NCBI RefSeq assembly: GCF_024713975.1
Contig: NC_091097.1
Location: 8,178,861 to 8,242,860, forward strand
Reading direction: 5' to 3'
Length of the DNA stretch: 64,000 nt
Source: Paralichthys olivaceus
Taxonomy: Eukaryota > Chordata > Actinopteri > Pleuronectiformes > Paralichthyidae
This document shows, one piece after another, positions 51,661 to 63,555 of the stretch; the stretch's first letter is position 1; the number at the start of each line of letters is the position of its first letter. Made by a program: the position numbers and the translations under genes. The notes beneath the pieces were generated by a model. The model was not told where the DNA came from. It did not search any database and saw only the letters and a list, made by a program, of their open reading frames with translations.

Positions 51661-52646
51661 ATTCAGGGGTTATGATAAAAAAGTTTGACACCTTTGACAT
51701 TATCCAGCGGGACATGTTGACACGTTGTCTCCCACCAGTCAACAGGAAGACAATTAAAGCTCAATAAAGAGGCTAAATAAAGACAGTGTAAGAGTTCACC
51801 TGAAGCAAGCCTCTGTCTTGCTTTATTTTGCCTTGAAGTAACTTTGCCATATTTATGTGTCTTTATTTTACAGTAGGCCTAGTCACCCTGCATTATCTTT
51901 ATGATGAACATTATGTCAGTAGCTCAAGTATTTGCTTGATAATTTTACCTGAATAAAAATGATAAATACCTGTGGTAGGTAGCAAAAATAATCAAATTGT
52001 ATTATGAATTTAATTAGACAGACATTGTTTTTCCATTTACAATGAATTCTTATCACAAATAAAAATACTGAAAAGATTATGTATAATGTGTATGATAAAA
52101 ATAATATTTTTTATAAATTTAAATTAAATGGGTTTATAATACTCTTGCATTTATTCGGCCGGTATTAGTTACAAATAAATTAACAACTGTTTGTAAGACG
52201 AAGAGAGTACATGAAAAACAGTTAAGTCGTATAAATATATTTATCAAATGTGTTTTTTTTTTACCTTGATTCCACTACTGTATGATAGATTATTAGTCTT
52301 CACAATTTACGTGCATCATATAAATCACAGGTGTCTTATTGTTGAGGATGCTTCTCGTACGCCATGTTTCCAAAGTCCTTTCATATCTTTGTTGCTGCCC
52401 CTTTGAATAATAACAGTAAAGGAAAAGCTTTAAAAACCCTACAAATCAGTTATAGTGACCCACTTGCTTTCAGTTTATCAGAATCTTTGTTTGCACACAC
52501 ACATGTACACAAGCTATATATGTTTATAGGGGGTGACTCTTGAGTGAATGAGTGGGGGGCTGACCTCAGCAGCAGGAGATAAGGGTGTCACCTTCTCCAT
52601 GGAGAGCGATCAGATAAGATAATGGAGCAGTACTGAGGATACACAC

Positions 52647-52941
52647 CGGTGTCACCGCTCAGCAAGGTCATCACGTCCTTCTGTTGTATCACTGGCTTCC
52701 GTAGGTGCTGGGGATCTGACCGCTCTCCTTTGATTGGCACCACGGGAGGTGCTGGACTTGATGCCATGCTTATCTCCTGCTTCCACAAAGGATGAGCTGA
52801 CGCAGTGGCCTGAGAGGCTGAGGAAAAACACCAAGGGCTCGACTTCAAATGAAAATTAATTGCATTTGTATACACAGCGAACTGAGGTCTAAGTACATAT
52901 TTACCTGGTGTGATAGATAAAAGCACTGAGGTGTCACTGGA
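52647..52941 (-). other. Possible pair of unassigned coding exons
   Basis: Exon A: 52941-52905, with a cttcag acceptor and an AG|GTAAATAT donor. Exon B: 52817-52647, with a tttttcctcag acceptor and a GACACCG|GTGTGT donor. The frame joins across the intron (phase 1) and reads SSDTSVLLSITP then ASQATASAHPLWKQEISMAS and on to PPVVPIKGERSDPQHLRKP and QQKDVMTLLSGDT, with no stop over about 69 codons. I do not recognise the protein. It is on the strand of znf385c but downstream of its last exon. No neighbouring exons were found, so it could be chance, a gene fragment or part of an unannotated transcript. Confidence 0.3.
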
Positions 52942-53843
52942 CTGAAGTCGTCTCAAGGGATGATGCAGAAGGACAAATCACTTCATCATGTCAATAAACA
53001 CATTGTTGAATAGCAGAGAGCTCCACAGCCCAGGAGGATTCATTGTTTGCTGATTAGAAATGTAATCCACGTGCAGTAAAATGTACTGTACAGTCATATT
53101 TTTGAAGAATAATCTGAAGATGAAGGAGATGAGTCCTGAATTATTTGACTATTGTTGTTATTATTGCTTTTACCTGGTGCTGCATTAAAAACATTATTAC
53201 ATCTGCAAGTATCACTACCATTATTTTCATTATAACAACCAATCTGACTAAGTCTGACTGAACTCAACTGTTTCTTTATCTTCTCTCCCCACTTCTTTCA
53301 ACCCACCTCTGCTCTCTCCCCTATTTCTCTCTGCTCATTGCTACCAGTGATGGTTTTAATTTACCATTTTATCATATTTGTATTCCTTTAACATATTCCT
53401 TCAATTTGCTATTATTATCTATTACTATATACATAATTAAAATCATTCTTTTTGGTTTTATGTAATAATGTTTTATTTTATTGGCATGATTAATTTTTGA
53501 TTTAATCATATTTATTCCTTATTCTTTAATGTGATGGTTTAAATGTGTGCACTGTTAACCTTTGCTGTATTTTTTACAGTTAACACCACAAAATACACAG
53601 TACAAATTCCATAAAATATTTTAACAGTTAGTTACCGCGATTTGCACAGCATTGTGGGTTATGTGCATGACTGTATTTTCCTGTGGTAGCTCGTGCACAT
53701 TGTGCTCCCACCTGGATTGAAATGTGTCTCTTTTATTTGCTTGCTTGGAAACAAACAGTGTGTTGACACAGGAGCAGAAGCTATAAAGCTGTTATGGGGC
53801 TGAAACCTGCGTCTGCAAACTCTGGATCAAATATACAATATTT

Positions 53844-53873
53844 GTGTGTGTGTGTGTGCGTGTGTGTGTGTTT
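53844..53873. repeat. Short TG repeat
   Basis: Imperfect TG run. Confidence 0.85.
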
Positions 53874-54214
53874 GTGTAAGATGGACATATCCTAGCTCAG
53901 GGCTCAGGTTTAATTAAGTGATAAATGACTAGTGCATCAAAAACATCTTTTTAGCTTTTTATATATTCTGGTTTGATTGAACCAAAAAATAATTCTAACA
54001 AAAGAAATTTCAAGCATCTCTGTGAATCCTTCATGTTGTCCCTGTTTATTCATTAGCAGTTTGTTTTGTTCTCCTCACAGACCCATACACTTATTATTAT
54101 TGCTAAAATATCAGGGTGATAAAAGTATTACCTTCAAGGCTACTGCTGTTTTCCAATTCATGACGCACACACATAGATACACAAATTAAAAGCATTTTTA
54201 CAAGTTCTAAAAGC

Positions 54215-54220
54215 TTTATT
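54215..54220 (-). terminator. Candidate znf385c polyadenylation signal
   Basis: AATAAA on the minus strand, about 3.0 kb beyond the znf385c stop. If used, the 54.2-57.2 kb stretch, which has no other gene, is a long 3' UTR. Nearer signals may exist. Confidence 0.35.
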
Positions 54221-54229
54221 TTCCAAAAT

Positions 54230-57226
54230 CCGCCCCTCGTCCTCTCATGTACAGCACTGTAGGTCTTATAGTTTATTTTATTTTCTAAATCACTCCATCC
54301 ATGTGTACAGTGTTTCCTGCTCTCTTGAGCTATGGAGGGATACCCTGAATGGATGGTCTTTTTAGCATTTGCTCAACCTGTCACCCCTGAGAAGGCCTGG
54401 CTAACGTGACTTTAGGATATTGTCTAAAAAGGCCTTGAACAACTTTATTAACTCAGACACCGTCAACAAGGAGGAGAAAAAAAAAAGCTCACTCAAAAAT
54501 TTTTTCTTTTAAATATTTTCTCTTGTACTTTAAAAAAACATATTGGTAAAATCATGTAAATAAACAAACAAACAAAAAAGAAAGCAAAGCATTTTCCCTT
54601 TCCCTGTATGCTGTACCGAGCCTACAATAACATAATCTACTCTCTTCTATGATAGCAGTTCATTGTGATACAGATAACAATAACAACTCTGATAAAAATT
54701 TCTATAGTTACTCTATGATTTCTACATATAATTTACCTTCTCTAGATTCTTTTATGTTCTTTAGTCACCGTTCTTTAGTTCACCATTTCCCAATGAGCGA
54801 TAGAAACAAACAAAGAAACAGTGAAGATTAAAGGCTGGCTGGTTCACTGAGTAGTGCGACTGGGGAGAATCACATCGTTATGGCGCAGAGACCCGGCGGC
54901 CTTGCTTACCCAGAAAGACTTGGGGTTCCTTGAACAGAAATGCACATGGGATCAGAGGTCTCTTAGAAGCACTAGTACTGGATTGCAATTACGGGGTTTT
55001 CACGACAGATGGCACTGCTGCATCACAGACAACTATACATATTGCACAATGAGAAATGCATAGGATTTGCTCCATTACTGTAATTTTTACGAGAACAAGA
55101 TTTGGTACGAGTGTTGCAGGGAAGGACGACACGTGCACTCCCAAGTCCTTAGGAGGCCTTGCCAGTCCGCTTTGGCAAAAAAAAAAAAGTTGAGTGTTCA
55201 GTGTTTTGTCGACAGCCGGGGTGGGAGGGTGGAGGATGAGGACAGCACACGAGCATGAACAGCAATATGACAGTTGATGTTGCACTTGTGACACTCATCC
55301 CAAACACTTCTGACGTACCGTTGTTTTGCTCAGTGGAAGTCATTCCAGAAGTTCCCCTGCTCAGCTGGAAAGTGAAACAGCAATGTCATGTGGCGCCGAA
55401 GCACCCCCTCTCCGCAGAGCTAGAGCAGCTATAAATGGAACGGCTTAGCCCCAGAGTCAAACCATGTGAAGAGCGACCATGAGCATCGAGCGTCAAGGGC
55501 AGCACTGCCAGGACGAACCATCGTTTCCAATGACTCGTCACTGACAATTCAGAGCTGGCCCTTGGCTGCATCCATAATACATTATTACAGGTGTGTACAG
55601 TATAGAATAGATAAAGCCACTGACACACTAAAAACACAGCATAAACATAAACATACCGAATGTATTGCTTTAAAATGTGAGACTTGTCATGGATGAACCA
55701 CAAAGTGATCATTCTCACCTGATTGTTTTTTTTCTTTTCCAAAGCAAAATTCTCACTGAAATCGACATGGGATTGTAAAAACACACACGAAGATTAAAAG
55801 AGCTGAATATCAACACAAATTTCATTGCTTTTGTAAGTAAATCAGTATTAAGGTGCTTTTAATGTGGTTGCCATGGCACTGTTCTTTTTCCCACCCACGC
55901 CGTATGCATACACTGCAATGGGATGTCAATCAAGCGGCCTGCTGTCTGAGCAGCTTCCCCACCCACTGTCATCGAAACTTTTTGCCGAACGGTGAAATAA
56001 TCCCATCAACTCTTCAAGTTATCCGCTGTGTTTTCATGATGTGTGTGTGTGTGTGTGTGAGAGGGGGAGCTCCCAATCATCTCATGCTGAGATAATGTCA
56101 GAGAAAATCAAGGGCAGTGGAGAGGTGATGACAGCGGGGTTGAAAGAGGGAGGCAAAGACAAAGAGCAGTCATGAGGGGGAAACAAATTATGGTGTTCTA
56201 CGATGTCAGACATCCACAGCTGCAGAAAAAAGGTTTTCATGCTGCTATAGCTTAGCGAGAACATAATGTTGACGCTGCATCGCGTGGATGATGCACTGGA
56301 CCAAAGAAGAAAAATATGGAATCATTCTGAGGACAGATTTGCAAAATGAAACAAAGTCAAGTTGACAAGCTGACCTTTCCTGGACCTTAATGAGTGCTTA
56401 TCCTGCGGATACAGGGGAGGAAAACAAATCTGGAGGGTACTGACTATAAGACGGTGACTCAGAAAGAAATGAGTTCAGGAAATGTTTTTAAGGTCTCAGG
56501 GAAACTGTTTTAAAGGAGGTACACAATGGTGCTAGCAGGGCTTTAGCACATGGCTATACAGTATGTAGTTATAGATCCACATACAGGACTCATGTTTAAA
56601 AGTGTAACGTTGAGAGGGAGTACTTGTTCCGACAGTTGTTTGGTAATGGCCATATCCAGGATGCAATGTGACCGTAGAGTATAGAGATCAATGAGACTGG
56701 CTCCAGTCATAGACCAGTTACAGCTGATTTAATGACCTACTGTATGATCATCTGGCCTTTCATAAAACCCCCCAAAACCAATAAGTTAAAAACAGTTTAA
56801 AAGAGCATCAAGTAAAGGGACCATATTTTGTGGCAACCACACTAAACATACATCTAGACTTGTCTATATTTGTTTTCTAATAAATTACACAATTATATCC
56901 AGATTCCAAACCATGTTGACCCATGAAATGGCTATAAAGGCGGCCTCTGTGTACCAGTCACTGTCTGGAGGCCTGTCCTGCTCCGTAGGTCATGATAAGA
57001 GGAGCAGAAAGAAGGCATGATAGGGAATCTTGGCCTTTATGATAGGAACACATCTCAGGCCTTGAGGCCTACCGAGCGTCAGGACTTGTGCACAGTTTCC
57101 AACTTAAGTCAGGCGTGCTGCATAGTTTGCATGTGACCTTTTTGTCATGTGGGTCACACTGAAGTTGGCCTGGGGTTCGGTAAAGGGGACAAGGGAGGAG
57201 TTCACGTGGGAGGGTGGGTTACGTCT
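54230..57226 (-). other. znf385c: Presumptive long 3' UTR of znf385c
   Basis: There is no coding exon here with both splice sites and family similarity. The region holds a short TG run (56040-56060) and many small chance frames. It is assigned to the UTR only because of the poly(A) signal at its left edge and the gene's stop codon at its right edge. Confidence 0.35.
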
Positions 57227-60200
57227 TTAGTAGGGGGAGAAGATGATGGGCGTGTGTGTGGCCCGCAGCGGACCCGGGGCAGGCCGAAACAGTGCAGGGC
57301 CCAGGAATGGGGTCTGGATGAAGGTGGTGGCGCCCATTGGGTGGCGCAGGGCCAGTGGGTTAGTTGCCACTGTGCACAGAGTTGGCGGGGTGAGGGGGCT
57401 GGGCAGGAAGCCAGTTGTCAAGCTCTTGGTCAGCTGCTTCTGCAAGGCCAGTTTGGTCTGGAGAAGACAGGAGGGGGGACGGTGAGAAGTGAGAGAAGAA
57501 CACAGTGAGGGTGCAGCATGTTTAGTGGACAAACATGTTTCCCAGACACTTGTTTGCAAGCATAGACTGTATATGAAGATAAACAACACCTCCTCCCATT
57601 GTACAAGAGTAAAGACAAAATATAATGGACACGGTGGCTGCTAACTTGCGCTTTTGACGTCATTTGGAGCTATCGAGTCCCGCTTATTCATGCAGTCGAC
57701 CACAGCATTATATAACGAATTACTTTGATATACATCAGTGTGAGAAGAACTACCTAACATCTTTGGGGAAAAACTAATTTAACGTTTACTTTGACTTTTA
57801 AGTTTGACCCACATCCTATCTGCTGAAATGGAGGAGGCAAGGTTTGTGACCTATACTGCAGCCAGCCACCAGGGGGCAATGAAGATCATTGTCCTCCTTT
57901 GAAGGAAGCAACCGTGTCATCCATCTATATTAACTGATCATCTACTTAACCCATCTTTGGGAAAAATTGATAGAAAAATTATAGACCTACGTTCCATCTG
58001 CTAACATGGAGGAGGCTGCGTTAATGACCTGCAGGCAGCCACTAGAGGGAGATCAAAATAATTTGTCCTCAGGGGAGGCAAGCATGTCATCCATCTACCT
58101 TAACTGAGAGAAACCATATTTGGGAACAATGTGTATCAGCCGACTTTGACTTTCTAGTTTGGTCCACATCCCATCTGTTGACACGGAGGAGGTGGGGTTT
58201 ATGATCAATGCTGCAGCTTTCACGTGAGGGGAGCTATGATGTTGTCCATCTTTATATACGGAACATGGTTTGTACACATAGCTGCAGTAGAGGAACTCAC
58301 GTTCCCACTAAATACCAGACAGCTGGATTCCTGATGTTCCATAATTCACTCCTCAGGCTAATGCTAGCACTACAGTACTGACACACTTTAGCCTATTTCA
58401 GTCAGGACAACGGTTAAAAGACATTTATTCCAAAGCTCTGCGATGTTAAAGGATAGTTTGGATTTGATTTGATTTTAAGATGAAATGCTTTGCTCAGTGG
58501 TACACAGCTCAGGCACATGCACAGCTCAGATGAGATTTGCTAAGATCCTGCAGATAGAGGTATCCCACTGAGCTAAAAAAAAAAAAAAAAAAAAAAATCA
58601 AACCATATTGCGGCTCTCATGTTTTTAAAATCAAATACTCACCACCTGAAGCCTCAAAAGCCGATTTAATGTTGGACGATGAAAGTAGTGTCTTAACAGA
58701 GTTGGTAAATACAGCACTATATATAGGGGCTTCTATTTAGCAATTTATTGGCAAAGCAATACTGTAATTATTAGGAGCATATTTTGAAAATACATAAAGG
58801 TGAAGTTTTTTTTAAAATATAAATATATTCTTGATTTTGTAATCCAATGTCAGATCTGCCCACAGCTGCTGTAGAGTAAAGTATGTGACTCAGTAAAGAT
58901 GAGACCATTCTCCATGGGACCATTAAAAAACAAGATAGTTTAATATCTATAGAAGTATTAAAGCCTCAAGAAATTCACTTCAAATATTGCAGATTTTCTC
59001 ATGGACAGTGTCAGTGTTAACTGTGTTGAGAATATTTTTATACATTTTCCACAAGACCTCCACTGAGCTAATGTTTGTCCTTAAAGTTGCAAAGTGGGAA
59101 GATCAAGAGTTTTTCACTCTTCTATATTTCCATATGTGAAATGTCTTTGACAGATATTCGAAATATTACTAAATACAGAAATACAAAAAATTCCAGAAAA
59201 ACTTAACAATTGGGAATTTGTCATGATTGAAATGCATCTTGGAAATCATAGTTAACCTTTCTGCCAAAATCTTTGGGCTCACCGGCTTGTACCTTCAACT
59301 TCAAGAACCAGTTGTAAATATTTTGTAATGATTATTTAACCCAGAAGAGACTCAGGACCAACAAAACCACTGACATGTTTTATTCTATTATTTAGCAAAT
59401 GCAGTTACCTCTGCCAAGGAAGTTATTTTTTTTTCATTTCTTCAGCATTGCCAGATGCATTTTTGTCCCCCGGAATAATGCATTGAACTCAATGAAAAGA
59501 ATGTAGGGAGCTGATATCTACGATTGTGTGAAATTTGATGCAGCTTGATTGAATGTAAGGGAACTGTTGGGTCTTTCCGCAGGTATGCGTTCTACTGAAT
59601 GCCATTCTCTTTACTTATTACCCACTTAAGTACTGTATTTGTAATGTATAAAAGGTCTTACGAATTTACATCATGAAACTTGAGTCTTGAATCTACCTAT
59701 ATGGAAAGAAAGGAAAAGCACCTCCCACTTCACGACCACCAAGGGAGTAAAAAGAGTGGCACCTCGTATAAAAAAAAGCAGAACCATCCCTGTATTATTG
59801 ACATGGTATCTTCATCATCTCTGCTCAGTCCCCTGACCCTGGCCAGGCCTAAAGTCCAGCCAGGTGAAGCTCCCGCCCTCAAATCAAACCCCAGACTCTG
59901 TCTCTCCTGCCACTGACCTGCGAGGAGAGGGAGGAGAGGGAGGTGAGGTTGTACTGGCTGAATGCTTTCTTCATGGCAGACACAGCCACGCCTGCATAGC
60001 CACTCCATCTCATGTTCTGTAGGACGGAGGCAGAAAAGAAGGAGGGAAAAGATTTGAGACATGGGAGGTGTGTATAGGACAGGAGTAGAGGAGTGATTAA
60101 TCTGGAGTGCTGATTCAGGCTGTTGTTGTCAGAGCTGGTCAGTGGCGGGGGGGGAGCGGGACTATTTTAGACCTGTCTCAGGGGTAGGGGACTCACAGAG

Positions 60201-60504
60201 TACAACTGTGTGCTTAACCTCTCAGACAGTACGGGCACACAAGCACACTGCCTCACCGGGACATAGAAGCCCCTAAGCACAATGTAATGAGATCTATGTG
60301 TGTGTGTGTGTGGGTGGGTGTGTGAGTGTTTCAACTGTGCGTCTGTCGGGGCAGGAGTCAAATCAGTTAACTGCATCGAAAAATAAATTAAAAGCATTGT
60401 TTAAAAATGCATTAGTTCACAAGCTAGGCTGAATGTATTCCAGTTTTGGCACATTTCTACAGCATGTTGAAGCATATCTGAGCTAAGAGAAAGGCAATTA
60501 TGTT

Positions 60505-60584
<80 letters not shown>

Positions 60585-63555
60585 ATAGCAGTGTGGCAGT
60601 GTTTTGTTTGTCAGTGTCTTTATGCTGAGACTTACCGCTAAGCTGGAGCTTGGCTGGCTCTTGCTGTGGGGGGTAAATTTGGGCTTGGGTGGTTTTCCGG
60701 CCAGCCGATCCTTGTGCCGTCTGCTGTTCATGTGCTGCCGAGACCAGCAAGAAAACAACATTAGCGAGCTAACAAGCATCTGCTGTACCGCAGCGGAACA
60801 ACTTGAAATTTCATCTGCTGAATTAACAATGGATACACATCAATTATGACCAAAGTGCACAGGAATTACACCACATTACTCTCTAGCACTGCCACAGTAT
60901 CTCCTTCTCCATTCCCTGCTGGTTCAATCCATCCAATGAAAATTAAGATAAAGTAATTGCTATTAACATTATGAAAATTAAAATGATAAAAATGCAATTC
61001 ATTTCTCGAAAGAAGCAAAGAAAACATTTTTGATGCTGTTGTTAGGCAGAGGGCAGGGCTCTTACCACACATCAAAGAAGAAACACATCAAACTTTATGC
61101 AGTATATATTTCACCAAATTATACTAGTAACTGCACAAGTAGTTTTTGTAACATGGAACCAAATCTTTCTTGTATTGTTTATCAATGTAAATATTAAAAC
61201 TTCTATTTGTTTCATTTAAAAAAATATATATTGTGTAAAAATAATAATGCAATTTAAATTGAGAGCAAGAATGTAATTACGAATTTTAATTTCAACAACA
61301 ATTACTTTGATTTTATTCTTAAGTTGTTTATGCTGTATAATTCATTTCATTCCACAAAAAAAGGAAAATTTGCATATGTAAAAAGTAAGTCTGCTTTTTT
61401 TGTAAATTTGTATTCTTCAGATTCAGATGACTTTATTGATCCCAAGGAAGGCAATTCTTTTTAATTAAAGGGAAAAAAAGTTTCTCCTTCCCTGGCTCAT
61501 GTCCTCCATGGGATGTTTGTATAAAACCAGTGGAGCGTATTTAAGGCATAGAGGTGCTGAGGCAGCGTGGGTGCTGTATCTTTTTCACATTCCACTCAAG
61601 CCTCGCTGAAAGTTTCCCTGACAATCCCTTCGCTCAGACGTGGTGTTTAATGAACATCAAAAGGACAGAAATGACTTCCTGAAACCTCGTTTGATGTCAG
61701 TGTAACTAGAAAATTAAATACAGGAGGCATTAGTAGCTCGCAATAATGAGTGGCAAATAAATCCCTGCTCAGTGAAGAGCTTTGCAGTCGGTTATAGCAT
61801 CAGATGATATCTGTCTAATGTGGAAAAATAGCTGCTGTAGTCTGCACTCACAACCTGCTTTTCAATGGCTCCATTCATGTGGCTCTAAATGAAAGTGCTG
61901 CTTTGATTAAAGCCCACACACACCAGTCCTCAATCAAAGTGATGTTAAAATGGTCTTTAAAGGACCATCATTCATATTTAGCATTTTAATACACATCATT
62001 CGTGCCAGTTTTTTAATAATAGAGATCTTACAGGTCAGTATGGTCTAAGTTCAGTGTGTAATATCAGACTCATGATGTGTGAGGTAATAACTAAGTATGC
62101 ACAGGCAGTTCCGCTCTCTGATTAATTCTGTGGCCACGTCGTCTGTCTGTGGAGGTGAGGGAATTATATGCACAGTTTTCTCCACTGTCTGGCTTGATTT
62201 GGCCAGAGAGCTTTTCCCTACAGAGTCAACACTACGTCTGTGGCCTTTTGAACAAAAATCCTATCCGGTTAGCAACACTCTCACTTAGTATGCTTTAACA
62301 AATCGGCAGGACTCCTCCAAGCCGCAGCTTCCCTCCTCATCTTTCATTTCACACATGCACATGACGGATAGTGAAGTCCCAGAGTGATAACTCCTGCAGT
62401 TTTCCCTCCTACTCTGCTACTTTACAGCCAAGATCTTCTCAGGGTCTCTTGTGGTGAAAAAATGTAATAAATGATCCATTAGTTTGACATGTTGTCACAC
62501 ACATTTCTGTCCATCCTTTTATCCACTCAGTCAAATTAAACCATGCAGCGATTATATATGTGGGCAATTCCTCAACATCTATTCATTTCCAAACACTTTA
62601 AATTGGCCAGTTTCTCTCACACAATGGAAAAAGGCATAATTCACAATATAAATGATTGATGATTCGACTATGCATCCATCAAACCATCCATTATCAATAC
62701 CGCTTATCCTTTAAGGGTCGCTGGAGCCGATCCCAGCTGACATTGGGGTAGGGAGAGAGGCAGGGTACAGGGTTTATGTCAGGGCCAACATACAGAGACA
62801 AACGACCATTCGCACTCACATTTGCACCTACGGTCAATTTAGAGTCTTCTACAATGCAATGATGTGCAATTATAACTTCAGCAATAAATCTTACTTGGCT
62901 CAGCTGGGTCTCAGAGTTCACAAATATCTCACACACTTCACACTGGAAGTTCTTGCTGGGCACCCCGATGCTGCCTTTGCTTCCCAGCCGCTTGCTCTTG
63001 CACCCGGCGCGAGCTGCCACCACTTTGCCCCGGCGTCGGGGCACAACACTCTGACCTTCCAGCATCAGTTTGTGCTTTGTACCTAGTGGAGAGTAAAGAG
63101 TTGACTGTGGTCTGTTGTGGTAGAAAATAATTAACAGAAATTCATGTGATGCTCAGAAAGCCGTTTACCGCTGTTGTGTGCTTCCAGTTGAGAGATGGAG
63201 TTGACTGTCACTTTACAAACAGGACAATGGAGGTGAGCCTTGCTCTTCTTTGGCTCCTTGTCCTCATCTGTATTGGTCTCCCCGTTTGTGCTAGACGTGT
63301 CGGCATGGCTGCATGACTCAGCAGTCAGGCCGCTGGCCTCTGTGGCCTCCGGGGCCTCCGGGGCCTCCAGGGCCTCTGTGGCGCTGGTATCTGAGGCAGT
63401 TTCAGAGAGCTGTGAGGAAGGCGAGATCTGAGGAGGGGAAAGGGTGACCAAGTCAACAGAGGAAACCTCTGATACTGGCGTCAGCATCGCAGAGCTCCGG
63501 GGACTCTCCTCGAGCTTCACCTCCAGGTTGGCTGGTTCTAGATCAGCTTGAAGAC
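57227..63555 (-). CDS. znf385c: Zinc finger protein 385C, 3' five coding exons (5' end outside the window)
   Basis: Exons: 63555-63169, 63082-62895, 60734-60636, 60016-59918 and 57457-57227 (stop at 57227-57229). Phases agree, and about 334 codons are visible. The first visible exon has a Ser/Glu/Ala-rich segment (ATEALEAPEAPEATEASG), then a matrin/U1-type C2H2 finger, CPVCKVTVNSISQLEAH, completed in the next exon (NSGTKH). A second finger is CEVCEIFVNSETQLSQ completed by HMNSRRH; both have C-x2-C-x12-H-x5-H spacing. The C-terminus is Pro/Thr-rich and ends PIIFSPY, typical of ZNF385 proteins, which are nuclear and bind RNA or DNA. The paralog call (C) rests on synteny with nkiras2. The 5' exons and the first finger lie right of the window. 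Confidence 0.92.
57560..58267. mobile_element. MITE with inverted ends and three internal unit copies
   Basis: The left end is 'catagactgtatatgaagataaac' and the right end 'gtccatctttatatacggaacatg', its approximate inverse. Inside, a unit of roughly 180-200 bases built around 'gacccacatcctatctgctga', 'atggaggaggc' and 'cagccagccaccagggggc' occurs three times (near 57800-57860, 57990-58040 and 58150-58210). It lies in the last intron of znf385c. Confidence 0.65.
58577..58597. repeat. Poly(A) run
   Basis: Homopolymer A run in the last znf385c intron. It could be a retroposon tail, but no body is recognised next to it. Confidence 0.9.
59405..59615 (+). mobile_element. Degenerate dispersed repeat, copy B
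   Basis: Starts 'cctctgccaaggaagttat' and shares 'aatttgatgcagcttgattgaat' and 'gcgttctactgaatgccattct' with 49675-50090. Located in a znf385c intron. Confidence 0.55.
60510..60582. repeat. (TG)36 microsatellite in a znf385c intron
   Basis: Perfect TG run about 50 bases downstream, in transcript order, of the exon at 60734-60636. The transcript carries it as a CA repeat. Confidence 0.97.
60750..62680 (-). other. znf385c intron
   Basis: This intron of about 2 kb has a short LINE-like scrap at about 61435-61460 ('tttattgatcccaaggaa'). Nothing else is recognised. Confidence 0.55.
62683..62848. mobile_element. Common teleost dispersed repeat next to a znf385c exon
   Basis: Contains 'ataccgcttatcctttaagg', 'ctggagccgatcccagctgac', 'agggccaacatacagagac' and 'ggtcaatttagagtc'. 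From memory this is one of the most frequent dispersed repeats in fish genomes. Its edge is about 46 bases from the donor of the exon at 63082-62895. Confidence 0.8.

Noticed and set aside
55386-55784. 132-aa minus-strand frame
   Set aside because: No domain or splice support. It lies in the presumptive znf385c 3' UTR.
60401-60779. His-Thr repeat frames
   Set aside because: They come from the TG microsatellite at 60510-60582 beside a znf385c exon.
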